A DNA stretch of 64,000 bases from Devosia sp. SL43 (lineage in GTDB: Bacteria > Pseudomonadota > Alphaproteobacteria > Rhizobiales > Devosiaceae). A program made the position numbers and the translations under genes. The notes below the pieces were generated by a model. The model worked only from the letters and a program-made list of their open reading frames with translations. It was not told the origin of the DNA and did not search any database. The stretch spans positions 1,178,001-1,242,000 of the forward strand of contig NZ_CP063401.1 of the NCBI RefSeq assembly GCF_021729885.1, read 5' to 3'. Position 1 is the stretch's first letter. The number at the start of each line of letters is the position of its first letter. Shown piece by piece: positions 11,501 through 21,055 of this stretch.

Positions 11501-12274
11501 TTGAAGTCCGCGTTCGAAGAATTCTCGTCGATCTACACCAGCGGCTCGCAGAGCGCTCGGGTGAAGACGGAGCGCTGGGTTGCTGATTGGATGTACTGCA
11601 TCAATTGCGGAGCGCCTCGGCTCAGCCAGTTTCCGAACAATAGTCCGGTCGCCGACTTCTTCTGTCCAAGCTGCCAGGACCAGTTCGAGGTCAAAGCCAC
11701 CAAGAAATCGATCGGGGCGCGGGTCGCCGACGGGGCATACTTCACCAAGATCGAGCGGCTTCAGTCCGCGACCAACCCTAACCTGCTGCTGCTAGGCTAC
11801 GACGCGGCCGCCGACGCTGTACGCAATGTCTGTATCGTGCCCAAGCACTTCTTCACGCCCGACATCATCGAGAAGCGCAAGCCGCTTGCAGCAACGGCGA
11901 GACGGGCCGGATGGGTTGGCTCAAACATCCTGCTTGGCAAAGTGCCGGACGCGGGCCGCATCTTCGTGCTTCGCGACGGACTGCCTGAACCGAAAGGCGA
12001 CGTTCTGGCAAAGTGGCAGCAGACGCTATTCCTTCGTGAGACCGGCGGGACTGCGCGCGGTTGGCTCATCGAAGTGATGAAGGCGGTCGAGCGGATTGGA
12101 CGAAGCGAGTTCAGCCTCGAAGAGGTCTACGCCTTTGAACATCACCTCAGCGCGCTCTACCCCGACAACAACAATGTCCGCCCCAAGATTCGCCAGCAGC
12201 TGCAAGTCTTGCGCGACAACGGTTTCCTGGAGTTCACTGGTCGGGGTCAGTATCGACTCGCACGGAGGAACTGA
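11501..12274 (+). CDS. DpnI-like methyl-directed restriction endonuclease
   Basis: Homologue of the type IIM enzyme DpnI, which cuts DNA at GATC only when the adenine is methylated. The nuclease core is intact: Asp52 in PVADFF and Glu63/Lys65 in FEVK, one residue off DpnI Asp53, Glu64 and Lys66. Zinc ligands Cys33, Cys36, Cys55 and Cys58 are present (YCINCG, CPSC). The segment TARRAGW and the C-terminal winged-helix part (IRQQLQVLRDNGFLEF) also match DpnI. The TTG start at 11501 gives 257 residues, close to the 254 of DpnI. It overlaps the next gene by one base. No GATC methylase is in view. Confidence 0.92.
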   Translation: MKSAFEEFSSIYTSGSQSARVKTERWVADWMYCINCGAPRLSQFPNNSPVADFFCPSCQDQFEVKATKKSIGARVADGAYFTKIERLQSATNPNLLLLGYDAAADAVRNVCIVPKHFFTPDIIEKRKPLAATARRAGWVGSNILLGKVPDAGRIFVLRDGLPEPKGDVLAKWQQTLFLRETGGTARGWLIEVMKAVERIGRSEFSLEEVYAFEHHLSALYPDNNNVRPKIRQQLQVLRDNGFLEFTGRGQYRLARRN

Positions 12275-12579
12275 TGGCGTGGTTTAGAAACCACTATCAT
12301 TGCGGAGATTGCGGCTCGGATTGGAGCGACGAGTGGTCGTGCTGTTGCGACGACGAGTGCCCCAATTGCAGCTCAAGCGACTGGTCACCTGTCGATAGCG
12401 AGGATCTCACGTTTGTCGTGGAAGCTGACGCAGACGACAACAACTTTACCATCTACGAGTCGCCGATATCAGCCGAAGATGACCCCGAGTATCGGCTAGC
12501 TGCCGTAGCAACCAACAGGCAGTCAGCAACCGCGTATATCAGTTTGAGGATGGCAACCTATTGGGATGCCACCCCCTAG
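12274..12579 (+). CDS. Cysteine-rich zinc-ribbon protein beside the DpnI-like gene
   Basis: A 101-residue acidic protein I do not recognise. Its first 35 residues hold eight cysteines (HCGDCG, SCCCDDECPNC), a probable zinc-ribbon fold; the rest is acidic and lacks known motifs. The ATG overlaps the DpnI-like stop (TGATG) and follows GGAGG, so the two are co-translated. In Streptococcus the DpnI gene is also followed by a small gene (dpnD) of unknown role, but I see no clear similarity to that. It could regulate or assist the nuclease; this is inference from position. Confidence 0.75.
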   Translation: MAWFRNHYHCGDCGSDWSDEWSCCCDDECPNCSSSDWSPVDSEDLTFVVEADADDNNFTIYESPISAEDDPEYRLAAVATNRQSATAYISLRMATYWDATP

Positions 12580-12590
12580 TTTTAGAATGG

Positions 12591-14246
12591 CTACCTAGTC
12601 AGCGGCTTATACGTCGCCCGCTTCGGGTTCACCGCGTCCGCACCCAGCCGGCGCACCTTGTCCGCCTCATAGTCCGCAAAATTGCCCTCGAACCACTCGA
12701 CATGGCTGTCGCCCTCAAACGCCAGCATGTGTGTGGCCAGCCGATCGAGGAACATGCGATCGTGGCTGATGATCACGGCGCAGCCGGCGAATTCTTCCAG
12801 CGCTTCTTCGAGGGCCGCGAGGGTTTCGGTGTCGAGATCGTTGGTCGGTTCGTCGAGCAGCAGCACGTTGGCGCCTGATTTGAGCATCTTGGCCAGATGC
12901 ACGCGGTTGCGCTGGCCGCCCGACAGGTTGCCCACCTTCTGCTGCTGGTCGCCGCCCTTGAAGTTGAAGGTCGACGTATAGGCGCGCGAGTTCATTTCGC
13001 GCTTACCCAGCAGCAGCACTTCGTCGCCGCCCGAGATTTCTTCCCACACGGTCTTGTTGGGGTTGAGGCTGTCGCGGCTCTGGTCGACATAACCCAGATG
13101 CACGTTTTCAGCGACGGTCACCGAACCGGCATCGGGCTTTTCCTGGCCGGTCAGCATCTTGAACAAGGTGGTCTTGCCGGCGCCGTTCGGCCCGATAATG
13201 CCGACGATGCCGCCCGGGGGCAGCTTGAAGGTCAGGTTGTCGATCAGCAGGCGATCGCCGAACGACTTGGAGAGCCCTTCCACGTCGATGACATTGTGGC
13301 CCAGGCGTTCGCCGGGCGGAATGATGATCTGCGCGGTCTGGCTCTGCGTGCGGGCGTCGTTGATCTTGACCAGTTCGTCATAGGCCTTGAGGCGGGCCTT
13401 GGACTTGGTCTGGCGCGCCTGCGGGCTCTGGCCCATCCATTCCTTTTCGCGTTCCAGAACCTTGGACCGCGCTGCGTCTTCGCTCTTTTCCTGCGCAAAG
13501 CGCTTGGCTTTGGCGCCGAGATAGGCGGAATAGTTGCCTTCATAGGCAACGCCGCGACCACGGTCGAGCTCGAGAATCCAGCCCGTCACATTGTCGAGGA
13601 AGTAGCGATCGTGGGTGATGATCAGGACGGCGCCGGCAAACTCGCGCAGGTGGCGTTCGAGCCATGCGGTTGTTTCGGCATCGAGATGGTTGGTCGGTTC
13701 GTCCAGCAGCAGCAGGTCGGGCTTGCTCAGTAGCAACGCGCACAAGGCCACGCGGCGGCGCTCGCCACCCGACAGCGTGGTGACGTCGGCATCGGCGGGC
13801 GGGCAGCCCAAAGCTTCCATCGCCACTTCGACCTGGGATTCGAGATCCCACAGGTTCTCGGCGTCGATCTTGTCCTGTAGCGCCGTGGCCTCGTCGGCGG
13901 TCTCGTCCGAATAGTCCATCATCAACTCGTTGTAGCGGTCGACGATGGCCTTCTTTTCCTTGACGCCGGTCATGACGTTGCCGAGCACATTCAGCGCCGG
14001 ATCGAGTTCCGGCTCCTGGCTCAGGTAACCGACCTTGGCGCCCTTGTCGGCCCAGGCTTCGCCCTGGAATTCGGTGTCCACGCCCGCCATGATCTTGAGC
14101 AGCGTCGATTTACCCGAGCCGTTCGGGCCGAGCACGCCGATCTTGGCATCGGGGTAGAAGCTGAGATGGATGTTGTCCAACACCTTCTTGCCGCCGGCAT
14201 AGGACTTGGACATTCCGTGCATGTGATAGATGAACTGGCGAGCCAT
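12591..14246 (-). CDS. ettA: Energy-dependent translational throttle EttA (ABC-F ATPase)
   Basis: ABC-F protein that binds the ribosomal E site and gates entry into elongation according to ATP/ADP ratio. Two nucleotide-binding domains are complete: GPNGSGKST, LSGGERRRVAL and LLLLDEPTNHLD in the first; GPNGAGKTT, LSGGQRNRVHL and LLLDEPTNDLD in the second. The charged interdomain linker (EKEWMGQSPQARQTKSKAR) is typical of EttA. The length of 551 residues fits, and there is no membrane domain. The ATG at 14246 (MARQFIYHM) matches the family's start. It is divergent from the propeller gene. Confidence 0.95.
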   Translation of the reverse strand: MARQFIYHMHGMSKSYAGGKKVLDNIHLSFYPDAKIGVLGPNGSGKSTLLKIMAGVDTEFQGEAWADKGAKVGYLSQEPELDPALNVLGNVMTGVKEKKAIVDRYNELMMDYSDETADEATALQDKIDAENLWDLESQVEVAMEALGCPPADADVTTLSGGERRRVALCALLLSKPDLLLLDEPTNHLDAETTAWLERHLREFAGAVLIITHDRYFLDNVTGWILELDRGRGVAYEGNYSAYLGAKAKRFAQEKSEDAARSKVLEREKEWMGQSPQARQTKSKARLKAYDELVKINDARTQSQTAQIIIPPGERLGHNVIDVEGLSKSFGDRLLIDNLTFKLPPGGIVGIIGPNGAGKTTLFKMLTGQEKPDAGSVTVAENVHLGYVDQSRDSLNPNKTVWEEISGGDEVLLLGKREMNSRAYTSTFNFKGGDQQQKVGNLSGGQRNRVHLAKMLKSGANVLLLDEPTNDLDTETLAALEEALEEFAGCAVIISHDRMFLDRLATHMLAFEGDSHVEWFEGNFADYEADKVRRLGADAVNPKRATYKPLTR

Positions 14247-14381
14247 AGGCTTGCTGACCTCTTCAAGGGAGTTCGAATTTGGCCGTCTTGTAGGGCATGC
14301 CGAGGCGGGGGGCAACGGGGGCTGGCGAGCACCAGCCTGCTGCGCTAGGCTCGCCTCTCCTCATAGCGGTGGGCAACCTAT

Positions 14382-15275
14382 ATGACCTTTGTATTCCCGC
14401 GCCGCGGCCGTTCCCTGGCCGCCGGGCAGCGTTCCGAGCTGACCATCATCGACCTCGACGGCAGTGCCGAAGTGATCCTCACCACAACAGAAGTCATCGA
14501 GGCGCCGAACTGGTCGCCCGACGGACAATGGCTGGTGTTCAATGCCGGCGGCCGCCTGTTCCGCATCGCTGCCAACGGCGGCACGCCCGAGCAGATCGAT
14601 ACGGGCCACCTCGCCGATCTCAACAACGACCATGTGCTCTCGCCCGATGGCAGCACCATCTATGTCAGCTCAGACGACGGCCACCTCTACGCACTGCCCT
14701 TTGCCGGCGGCACGCCGCGCCGCGTATCCAACGACCACCCGACGCCGCACCACTACTACCTGCACGGCATCTCGCCCGACGGGCTGACGCTCTCCTATGT
14801 GGCCGTGGAGAAGCCTGCAGACGAGCGCCAGGTCAACGTCTTCACCATCCCCGCAGCGGGCGGCCCGGATACGCGGCTCACCGGAGTCTCCGTCCCCAAT
14901 GACGGCCCGGAATATTCCCCCGATGGCCGCTGGATCTATTTCAACTCCGAACTCGCAGCCAGCCGCCCCGGCCACGCGCAGATCTTCCGTATGAACGCCG
15001 CCGACGGCAGTGGCCTCGAACAGCTGACCTTCGACAGTTACGTCAACTGGTTCCCGCATCTCTCGCCCGACGGCAAGACGGTCGCCTTCATCAGCTTTCC
15101 GCAGGGCACCATCGGTCACCCCGCCGACAAGGACGTGCTGCTGCGCCTGATGACGCCTGAAGGCGAGCAACAGCGCACGCTGGCCAGCTTCTTCGGCGGC
15201 CAGGGCACGATCAACGTCAATTCCTGGGCCCCCGACAGCAAACGCTTGGCCTACGTGGCCTATCCGCGCAGCTGA
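14382..15275 (+). CDS. TolB-like beta-propeller protein
   Basis: A 297-residue protein with about six PD40/WD40-like blades, seen as repeats such as [30 protein letters not shown] and [11 protein letters not shown]. These resemble the propeller of TolB, but there is no signal peptide and no TolB N-terminal domain, so it is probably cytoplasmic. The binding partner is unknown; similar stand-alone propellers are often annotated as translocation or biopolymer-transport proteins. It lies between ettA (divergent) and the M16 peptidase pair. Confidence 0.8.
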   Translation: MTFVFPRRGRSLAAGQRSELTIIDLDGSAEVILTTTEVIEAPNWSPDGQWLVFNAGGRLFRIAANGGTPEQIDTGHLADLNNDHVLSPDGSTIYVSSDDGHLYALPFAGGTPRRVSNDHPTPHHYYLHGISPDGLTLSYVAVEKPADERQVNVFTIPAAGGPDTRLTGVSVPNDGPEYSPDGRWIYFNSELAASRPGHAQIFRMNAADGSGLEQLTFDSYVNWFPHLSPDGKTVAFISFPQGTIGHPADKDVLLRLMTPEGEQQRTLASFFGGQGTINVNSWAPDSKRLAYVAYPRS

Positions 15276-15345
15276 CATATTCGCGACACAGCTTCCCGGC
15301 AGACCACGCCTCCGCTACACCCTCGCCAAACTGCCGGGATCCACG

Positions 15346-16704
15346 ATGACTTTCAGAACCATGCTGGCCTTGGCCACGACGATTGCGCTCGCCGCTCCGG
15401 CCCTCGCGCAGGATGCGGTCCAGGGAGACACCGCGGCCATCGAGCATTTCGCGCTCGACAATGGCCTTGAGGTTGTGGTTATCCCCGATCACCGCGCGCC
15501 GATCGTCACCCATATGGTCTGGTACAAGGTCGGCAGCGCCGACGAGGCGCCGGGCAAGTCGGGCATCGCCCACTTCTTCGAACACCTGATGTTCAAGGGC
15601 ACCGCAAAGCATCCCGGCGGTGAGCTGGACCGCGTCGTCTACGAGCTGGGCGGCACCGGCAATGCCTTCACCAGCTACGATTACACCGCCTATTACCAGA
15701 TCGTGCCGCCCGAAGCCCTCGCCACCATGATGGATTTCGAGGCCGACCGCATGCGCGGGCTGATCCTCTCCGAGGATGTCATCGGCGCCGAACGTGACGT
15801 GGTGCTCGAAGAACGGCGCATGCGCATCGAAGGCAGTCCGCAGGCGCTGCTCGGCGAGGAAACCAGCGCCACGCTCTTCCAGAACCACCCCTACCGCATC
15901 CCCACCATCGGCTGGATGCACGAGATGGAACAGCTCAACCGCGCCGATGCCGTGGCCTTCTACGACCAGTATTACGCGCCAAACAACGCCATTCTGGTGG
16001 TTGCTGGCGACGTCGATCCCGCGGACGTCCGCACGCTTGCCGAAGCCAGCTACGGCCTCGTGCCGCGTGGCCCCACCCTGCCACCACGCATCCGCCCGTC
16101 GGAGCCCGAGCACAATACGGCGCGCACCGTGACCCTCTCCGATCCCCGCGTCGGCATCGCCAGCTTCAGCCGGTCCTGGGTGGTCCCATCCTATCGCAGC
16201 GCCGAGCCCGGCGAGGCCGAGGCGCTCGACCTGTTGAGCGAAATTCTCGGCGGCGGCATGCGCAGCCGGTTCTACCAGCAGATCGTGGTCAAGTCGGGCA
16301 TCGGCAGCAATGCCGGCGCCGGCTACAATGGCGGCAGCTACGATGCCAGCCAGTTCGCCATCTATGGCGCTCCACAAAGCGGCAAGACGCTGGCCGATGT
16401 CGAAACCGCCGTCGACGCCCAGGTCGCCCTGCTCATCAAGGATGGCGTCACGCCGGAAGAACTCGACGCCGCCAAGGCCCGATTCGTCCGCTCGCTGATC
16501 TTTGCCCGTGACGCCCAGGAAGGCCTCGCCAATCTCTATGGCAGCGTCCTCGCCACTGGAGGCACGATCGAGGATATCGACGCGTGGCCCGATCGCATCC
16601 GCGCCGTCACGCCCGAGCAGGTGCAGGCCGTCGCTGCCAAATATCTCGACCCATCCATAGCGGTGACCAGCTACCTGCTGCCAAGCCCGACCGGAGCGCA
16701 GTAA
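15346..16704 (+). CDS. M16 zinc peptidase, catalytic subunit
   Basis: Secreted M16 (pitrilysin/insulinase-like) metallopeptidase of 452 residues with a signal peptide ending in APALAQ. The inverted zinc motif HFFEH and a downstream Glu in [11 protein letters not shown] show it is catalytically competent. It lacks a recognisable R/Y pair in the C-terminal half ([15 protein letters not shown] in its place). Its stop overlaps the ATG of the next gene (TAATG), which encodes the complementary subunit, so the two very probably form a periplasmic heterodimer. Confidence 0.92.
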   Translation: MTFRTMLALATTIALAAPALAQDAVQGDTAAIEHFALDNGLEVVVIPDHRAPIVTHMVWYKVGSADEAPGKSGIAHFFEHLMFKGTAKHPGGELDRVVYELGGTGNAFTSYDYTAYYQIVPPEALATMMDFEADRMRGLILSEDVIGAERDVVLEERRMRIEGSPQALLGEETSATLFQNHPYRIPTIGWMHEMEQLNRADAVAFYDQYYAPNNAILVVAGDVDPADVRTLAEASYGLVPRGPTLPPRIRPSEPEHNTARTVTLSDPRVGIASFSRSWVVPSYRSAEPGEAEALDLLSEILGGGMRSRFYQQIVVKSGIGSNAGAGYNGGSYDASQFAIYGAPQSGKTLADVETAVDAQVALLIKDGVTPEELDAAKARFVRSLIFARDAQEGLANLYGSVLATGGTIEDIDAWPDRIRAVTPEQVQAVAAKYLDPSIAVTSYLLPSPTGAQ

Positions 16705-18005
16705 TGATCATGCTTCCAATGCTCCGCCGCGCCCTCTTTGCCGCCCTGTTCATCCTGCCCGCGCTCCCGGCCCACGCCGAGGTCGCCTTCCAGCAGATCA
16801 CCTCGCCCAAGGGCATCTCGGCCTGGCTGGTCGAAGACTATTCGGTGCCGATCGTGACCATCCGTTTCAGCTTCATGGGTGGCACCTCGCAGGACCCTGA
16901 AGGCAAGGAGGGCCTCGCCAACCTCATGACCTATATGTTCGACGAGGGTGCGGGCGATCTCACCAGCGAGCCGTTCCAGATCGCGCTCGACACGGCCGGC
17001 GCCGAAATGGGCTTCGCCGCCGATCTCGATGCCGTGCATGGTTCGATGCGCATGCTGGCCGACCAGCGAGACGAGTCCCTGGCCTTGCTCAAGCTGGCCA
17101 TCGAAAGCCCCCGCTTCGATGTCGAGGCCGTCGACCGTATGCGCGACATGGCCCTGTCGGACCTAATTGCCGCAGCACAGGACCCATCCACCGAAGCCAA
17201 CCGGCTGTGGACCGAAACGCTCTACGGCGACCACCCCTATGCCCGCCCGATCGCCGGGACCGTCGAAACGGTCACCGCGCTCACGCCAGATGATCTGCGC
17301 GCCTTCCACAAAGCCATGTTTGCGCGCGACAATCTCTATGTCGGCATCGTCGGCGCCATCAGTGCCGATGAGGCAGCCGCGACCCTCGACCTGTTGTTCG
17401 GCAACCTGCCGCAGCAACCCGACCTCACCCCGGTCTCCGACATCGTCCCCACCTATGGCCAGTCGCTGAAGATCGACTACGACCTGCCCCAGACGGCCAT
17501 CTACCTGGCCTATCCTGGCATCAAGCGCGACGATCCGGATTTCCTCGCGGCGTCGCTGATGAACCAGATCCTGGGCGGCGACAGCTTCACCTCGCGCCTC
17601 ACCGCCGAGCTGCGCGAGAAGCGCGGCCTGACCTATAATATCGGGTCATCACTCCAGACTTTCGAGCATGCCGACGCGCTCATCATCGGCACCGCGACGC
17701 GCACCACCGAGGCCTTGGCCATCATCGAAGATGTGGTGGCAGAGATGGCAACCAATGGTCCGACTGAAGCCGAACTGGCCGCCGTAAAGAAATATGCCAT
17801 CGGCTCCTATGCGATCAACGAACTGGCCTCGTCATCAACGATTGCCCGGACACTGGTCGGACTGCAGATGAAAGGGCTCGGCATCAATTACGTCTCCGAC
17901 CGCACGCGCCAGATCGAAGCCATCACCCTCGATCAGGTCAAGGCAGTGGCGGCGCGGCTGCTGGGAACCAAGCCGACCGTACTGATGCTCGGGCCAAAGA
18001 GCTGA
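16704..18005 (+). CDS. M16 peptidase partner subunit without the zinc motif
   Basis: A 433-residue M16 family protein with a signal peptide (ALFILPALPAHA). In place of HxxEH it has GLANLMTYMF, so it cannot bind the catalytic zinc, but it keeps the R/Y substrate-binding pair in REKRGLTYN. Its start overlaps the stop of the catalytic subunit by one base. Paired M16 proteins with this split are known, for example in Sphingomonas, where both are needed for activity. It is followed by a palindromic repeat that probably ends transcription. Confidence 0.9.
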   Translation: MIMLPMLRRALFAALFILPALPAHAEVAFQQITSPKGISAWLVEDYSVPIVTIRFSFMGGTSQDPEGKEGLANLMTYMFDEGAGDLTSEPFQIALDTAGAEMGFAADLDAVHGSMRMLADQRDESLALLKLAIESPRFDVEAVDRMRDMALSDLIAAAQDPSTEANRLWTETLYGDHPYARPIAGTVETVTALTPDDLRAFHKAMFARDNLYVGIVGAISADEAAATLDLLFGNLPQQPDLTPVSDIVPTYGQSLKIDYDLPQTAIYLAYPGIKRDDPDFLAASLMNQILGGDSFTSRLTAELREKRGLTYNIGSSLQTFEHADALIIGTATRTTEALAIIEDVVAEMATNGPTEAELAAVKKYAIGSYAINELASSSTIARTLVGLQMKGLGINYVSDRTRQIEAITLDQVKAVAARLLGTKPTVLMLGPKS

Positions 18006-18012
18006 GGCGCCT

Positions 18013-18139
18013 CTTCACCTCTCCCTCTGGGGGAGAGGTCGACCCTCTTGGGTCGGGTGAGGGGGCCTTGCTGGGTGCGGTGGGAAGGCCCCCTCACCCG
18101 GCGCTGCGCACCGACCTCTCCCCCAAGGGAGAGGTGAAG
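18013..18139. repeat. Paired palindromic repeat, CTTCACCTCTCCC family
   Basis: The two ends are long near-perfect inverted copies beginning CTTCACCTCTCCC, each palindromic around GGGAGAGGT, and the interior adds GTGAGGGGGCC/GGCCCCCTCAC. Lying between convergent genes it can act as a bidirectional terminator. A single half-copy occurs at 36283-36308. Confidence 0.7.
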
Positions 18140-18141
18140 AC

Positions 18142-19725
18142 CTAAGCGCTGAGGCTCACTGCCTCGACGAGGTCGGCGCTGACGACGAGGTTGCGGCCGG
18201 ACGCCTTCGCCCGGTAGAGCCGCCGGTCGGCCACCGTCATTAGTTCGGTGAGCGGCCCACCCTTGGAAGCGGCGACACCGATGCTGGCGGTGACGCGCAG
18301 CCGTGCGCCCAGATCGGTCCAGTCCGTGCGTTCGAGTTCGCTTCGCACGGCTTCAGCGACCGCTGTTGCAGCGCCGATATCGAGACCCGGAAACAGCAAC
18401 GCAAACTCCTCGCCACCCAGCCTGAAGGCCCGCATCTGCTGGCCCAGGCCGTCAAGCACGTCGGCGACGCGCTGCAAAACCGAGTCGCCGACCACGTGCG
18501 AATACTGGTCGTTGATGGCCTTGAAATGATCGAGGTCGGCGATAGCCAGGCAGAAGCGTCCGCCCTGCAATTGCAGGAACGCAGCATCGAGGCTCCGCCG
18601 ATTGGGCAGACCCGTCAGCGGATCGCGCCCCGCCTGTTCCTCCAGCACCGCCGCCTGCGCCCGCAGCTTGCGGGTTTCGAGCTGCATCTCGACCAGTTGC
18701 GCCCGCCGCCGGATCATCTCGCCCATCTGCCGTTGATAGGCATCGTGGAACTGCTTGTAGAGCGCCAGCGCTTCCTCGGCATGACCGAGCGCCTCGTGCA
18801 CTTCCGATAAGCGGCGCAGCGTGTTGGCCTTGTGATCGGCATGCGCGCTCGCCGCAGCCAGTTCTACCGCCTGCTCGCAAAGTTCCAGCGCTTCGTGGAG
18901 TCGTCCGGTGCGCGTCAGCAATTCGCCGCGCGTATAGAGGTAGTGGATCTGCTCGCGCAGCCCGACCTCGCCCGGTGTGTCGAGCCAGCGGATCAGGTAG
19001 TTCTCGGCCACATCAATCTGGCCGATCAGGGCATAGTATTCTGCGCCATTGCACAGGGCGGTCCGCAGGGCCCAGGTGTCGCCGCTGGACTCAGCCGTGG
19101 CGATGGCCCGGTCGTTGCTGGCAATCGCCAGTCCCCGCCAATGCCGGCCTTCCTCCGGGCGCCCCTCAAGCTCGGCTGCCTCGGCGACCGATACCTGCGA
19201 GAATGCCAGGTTGGTCACATAGAGCGCCTGCGCCCAGGGATCGTCCTCGACCAGCGTCAACGCCCGCTCCAGCAGCGGTCCAACCAACTGGTCCTGCCGG
19301 CAATACATCAGCGTCACGGCCTTGACGTTGATGGCAAAGGCCAGCACATGCCGGTCATCGGAGAGTTCCGCCAGGCCGACGGCGGTGCTGGCTTCCGCAA
19401 AGCCTTCATCGGCCAGACCGAGTTCCACCAACAGCCAGGCATAGATGGCGCTGGCATGGGCTTGCCCGCTGGTATTCCCAAGTTTGGCCCACAGATCCCT
19501 GGCGGCAATGGCGCAATCTATACCCTGCTCGGCATGCCCCAGCTGCAGGCAGAACCAGGCAATCTGGGTCAGGCACTCCGCCGTGCTGGGTGTATCGTCA
19601 TCGGCACGTGCCCGCTCGTGCAATTGCCGCACCGCAACGAGCGCCTCGGCCGCGCGGCCGGTGCGTCCCATATCCCAGGTCTGGGCCAGCGCCGACGCTG
19701 GAATGTCTGGTTGTTGGGTGAGCAC
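18142..19725 (-). CDS. TPR-repeat diguanylate cyclase (GGDEF)
   Basis: Soluble protein of about 527 residues: an N-terminal array of helical TPR-like repeats (to about residue 330), a coiled coil rich in Gln and Arg, then a GGDEF domain with the active variant GGEEF (FRLGGEEFALLF) and DPLTGLPNRR at its start. It should make c-di-GMP in response to a partner bound by the TPR array. I take a GTG at 19725, which has CAGG upstream; a TTG at 19776 would add 17 residues but lacks a ribosome site. It follows the chemoreceptor-like gene on the same strand, a likely operon. Confidence 0.88.
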   Translation of the reverse strand: MLTQQPDIPASALAQTWDMGRTGRAAEALVAVRQLHERARADDDTPSTAECLTQIAWFCLQLGHAEQGIDCAIAARDLWAKLGNTSGQAHASAIYAWLLVELGLADEGFAEASTAVGLAELSDDRHVLAFAINVKAVTLMYCRQDQLVGPLLERALTLVEDDPWAQALYVTNLAFSQVSVAEAAELEGRPEEGRHWRGLAIASNDRAIATAESSGDTWALRTALCNGAEYYALIGQIDVAENYLIRWLDTPGEVGLREQIHYLYTRGELLTRTGRLHEALELCEQAVELAAASAHADHKANTLRRLSEVHEALGHAEEALALYKQFHDAYQRQMGEMIRRRAQLVEMQLETRKLRAQAAVLEEQAGRDPLTGLPNRRSLDAAFLQLQGGRFCLAIADLDHFKAINDQYSHVVGDSVLQRVADVLDGLGQQMRAFRLGGEEFALLFPGLDIGAATAVAEAVRSELERTDWTDLGARLRVTASIGVAASKGGPLTELMTVADRRLYRAKASGRNLVVSADLVEAVSLSA

Positions 19726-19804
19726 GGCGAACCTGGTTTGGATTAGGTCACCAGAATCGACGATGCGCGTAAACAAACCGAAAAACTGCGACCGACAATC
19801 CTGC

Positions 19805-20905
19805 CTAGCGCTCGGCTATGCCTAACGCCAACCGGATGCTGTCGTCCCGTTCGGTCCGCTGCGTAACCACGCCATACCAGCCCAGCCCATCGTACTCCTG
19901 GTAACCCAGGGTGCGGGCGAAGGCGACGATATTGCCGCTGCCGTCGTAGTAGCTGCCCCGCTGGCGATCCTCGTGCCTGAGGTCGAAAGTCGAAAACAGG
20001 CTTGCCGGACGCGTCGAAGCGATGACACGGCCATTGCCGTCAAGCAGCATGACTTCGGTGCGCTCGGCGATCTTTGGCGGCAGTGCCGCCTCGGTCTCGA
20101 CAATAGAATGCCCCTGTTCCTGCCAGTCGAAATACACCCCGAGCGTACCGAGCATGGCACCATCGGCCCGTCCGCCACTGCGGACTGCCGTGCTGTAGAC
20201 CAACACCTCGCGCCCACCGTGATGGGCACTCTGCATCACCTCGCCCACCGCATAGTCGTCGCCCGACTTGGTGCTGCGTGCCGCCCGGAACCAGGCCTCG
20301 CGCGACAGGTCTGCCCCCTGCAGGGCCCGCGCTTGCGCAGCATTGGCGCTTGCCACGACGCGCCCCTGCGCATCGGTCAGCACCAGATCGCAATAGACGC
20401 TGTAGAACTTGTTGATCGTGGCCAGTCGGTCCGCCGCGAACGCAACCTTGTCCGGCTCGCGATCCCCCAAGGCCTGCCAGAACGCCGTGTCGGTCGCCCA
20501 CCAACGCACGTCGGCGGTTCGCTCATAGAGATTGCGCACGATCAGCTGAACCAGCGATTGCGCCAGATCGATCAGCCGCACGCCTTCCATCTCGTCGACC
20601 AGCGACTCGCTCATCGTCCGGCTCATGGCGATCCGGCCAACCAGCACATCCTGAAACCGCGCGGCAATATCTGCGGCCCGATCGGCCAGTCGCTGCACCT
20701 CGTCGGCGACCACGGCAAAGCCCTTGCCGGCATCACCCGCGCGCGCCGCCTCGATTATCGCATTGATGGCAAGCAGCTTGGTCTGCTTGACGATCTGCAA
20801 ATTGCTGCTCGAATAGCTTTGCAGTTCGCTACCGATACCGTCCATGACGACACGCATGGCACGCGGCGAAGCAGCCATAGCTGCTGGCTTGTCGGCTTGA
20901 TTCAT
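19805..20905 (-). CDS. Soluble chemoreceptor-tip protein with C-terminal cache sensor
   Basis: An unusual 366-residue protein. Residues 30-85 contain the conserved hairpin tip of methyl-accepting proteins ([32 protein letters not shown]), the part that contacts CheA and CheW. Residues from about 105 to the end resemble a double-cache ligand sensor ([34 protein letters not shown]). No membrane segments are present, and the order is reversed compared with ordinary chemoreceptors. It may sense a cytoplasmic ligand and plug into a receptor array. It precedes a GGDEF gene on the same strand. Confidence 0.8.
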   Translation of the reverse strand: MNQADKPAAMAASPRAMRVVMDGIGSELQSYSSSNLQIVKQTKLLAINAIIEAARAGDAGKGFAVVADEVQRLADRAADIAARFQDVLVGRIAMSRTMSESLVDEMEGVRLIDLAQSLVQLIVRNLYERTADVRWWATDTAFWQALGDREPDKVAFAADRLATINKFYSVYCDLVLTDAQGRVVASANAAQARALQGADLSREAWFRAARSTKSGDDYAVGEVMQSAHHGGREVLVYSTAVRSGGRADGAMLGTLGVYFDWQEQGHSIVETEAALPPKIAERTEVMLLDGNGRVIASTRPASLFSTFDLRHEDRQRGSYYDGSGNIVAFARTLGYQEYDGLGWYGVVTQRTERDDSIRLALGIAER

Positions 20906-21055
20906 TGTGACGTCCCAAATGCACCTTTGGCCGCCCCGGAATGTTTGTGCCGCTTACTGCGGCCTTCTATTTCAAACGTCTATCCCAGCACAGATTTGTC
21001 CAAGTCGAACGCTACGCCGGTATGGTAAGCAATTGGTTAAACTACTGAGTTTCAA

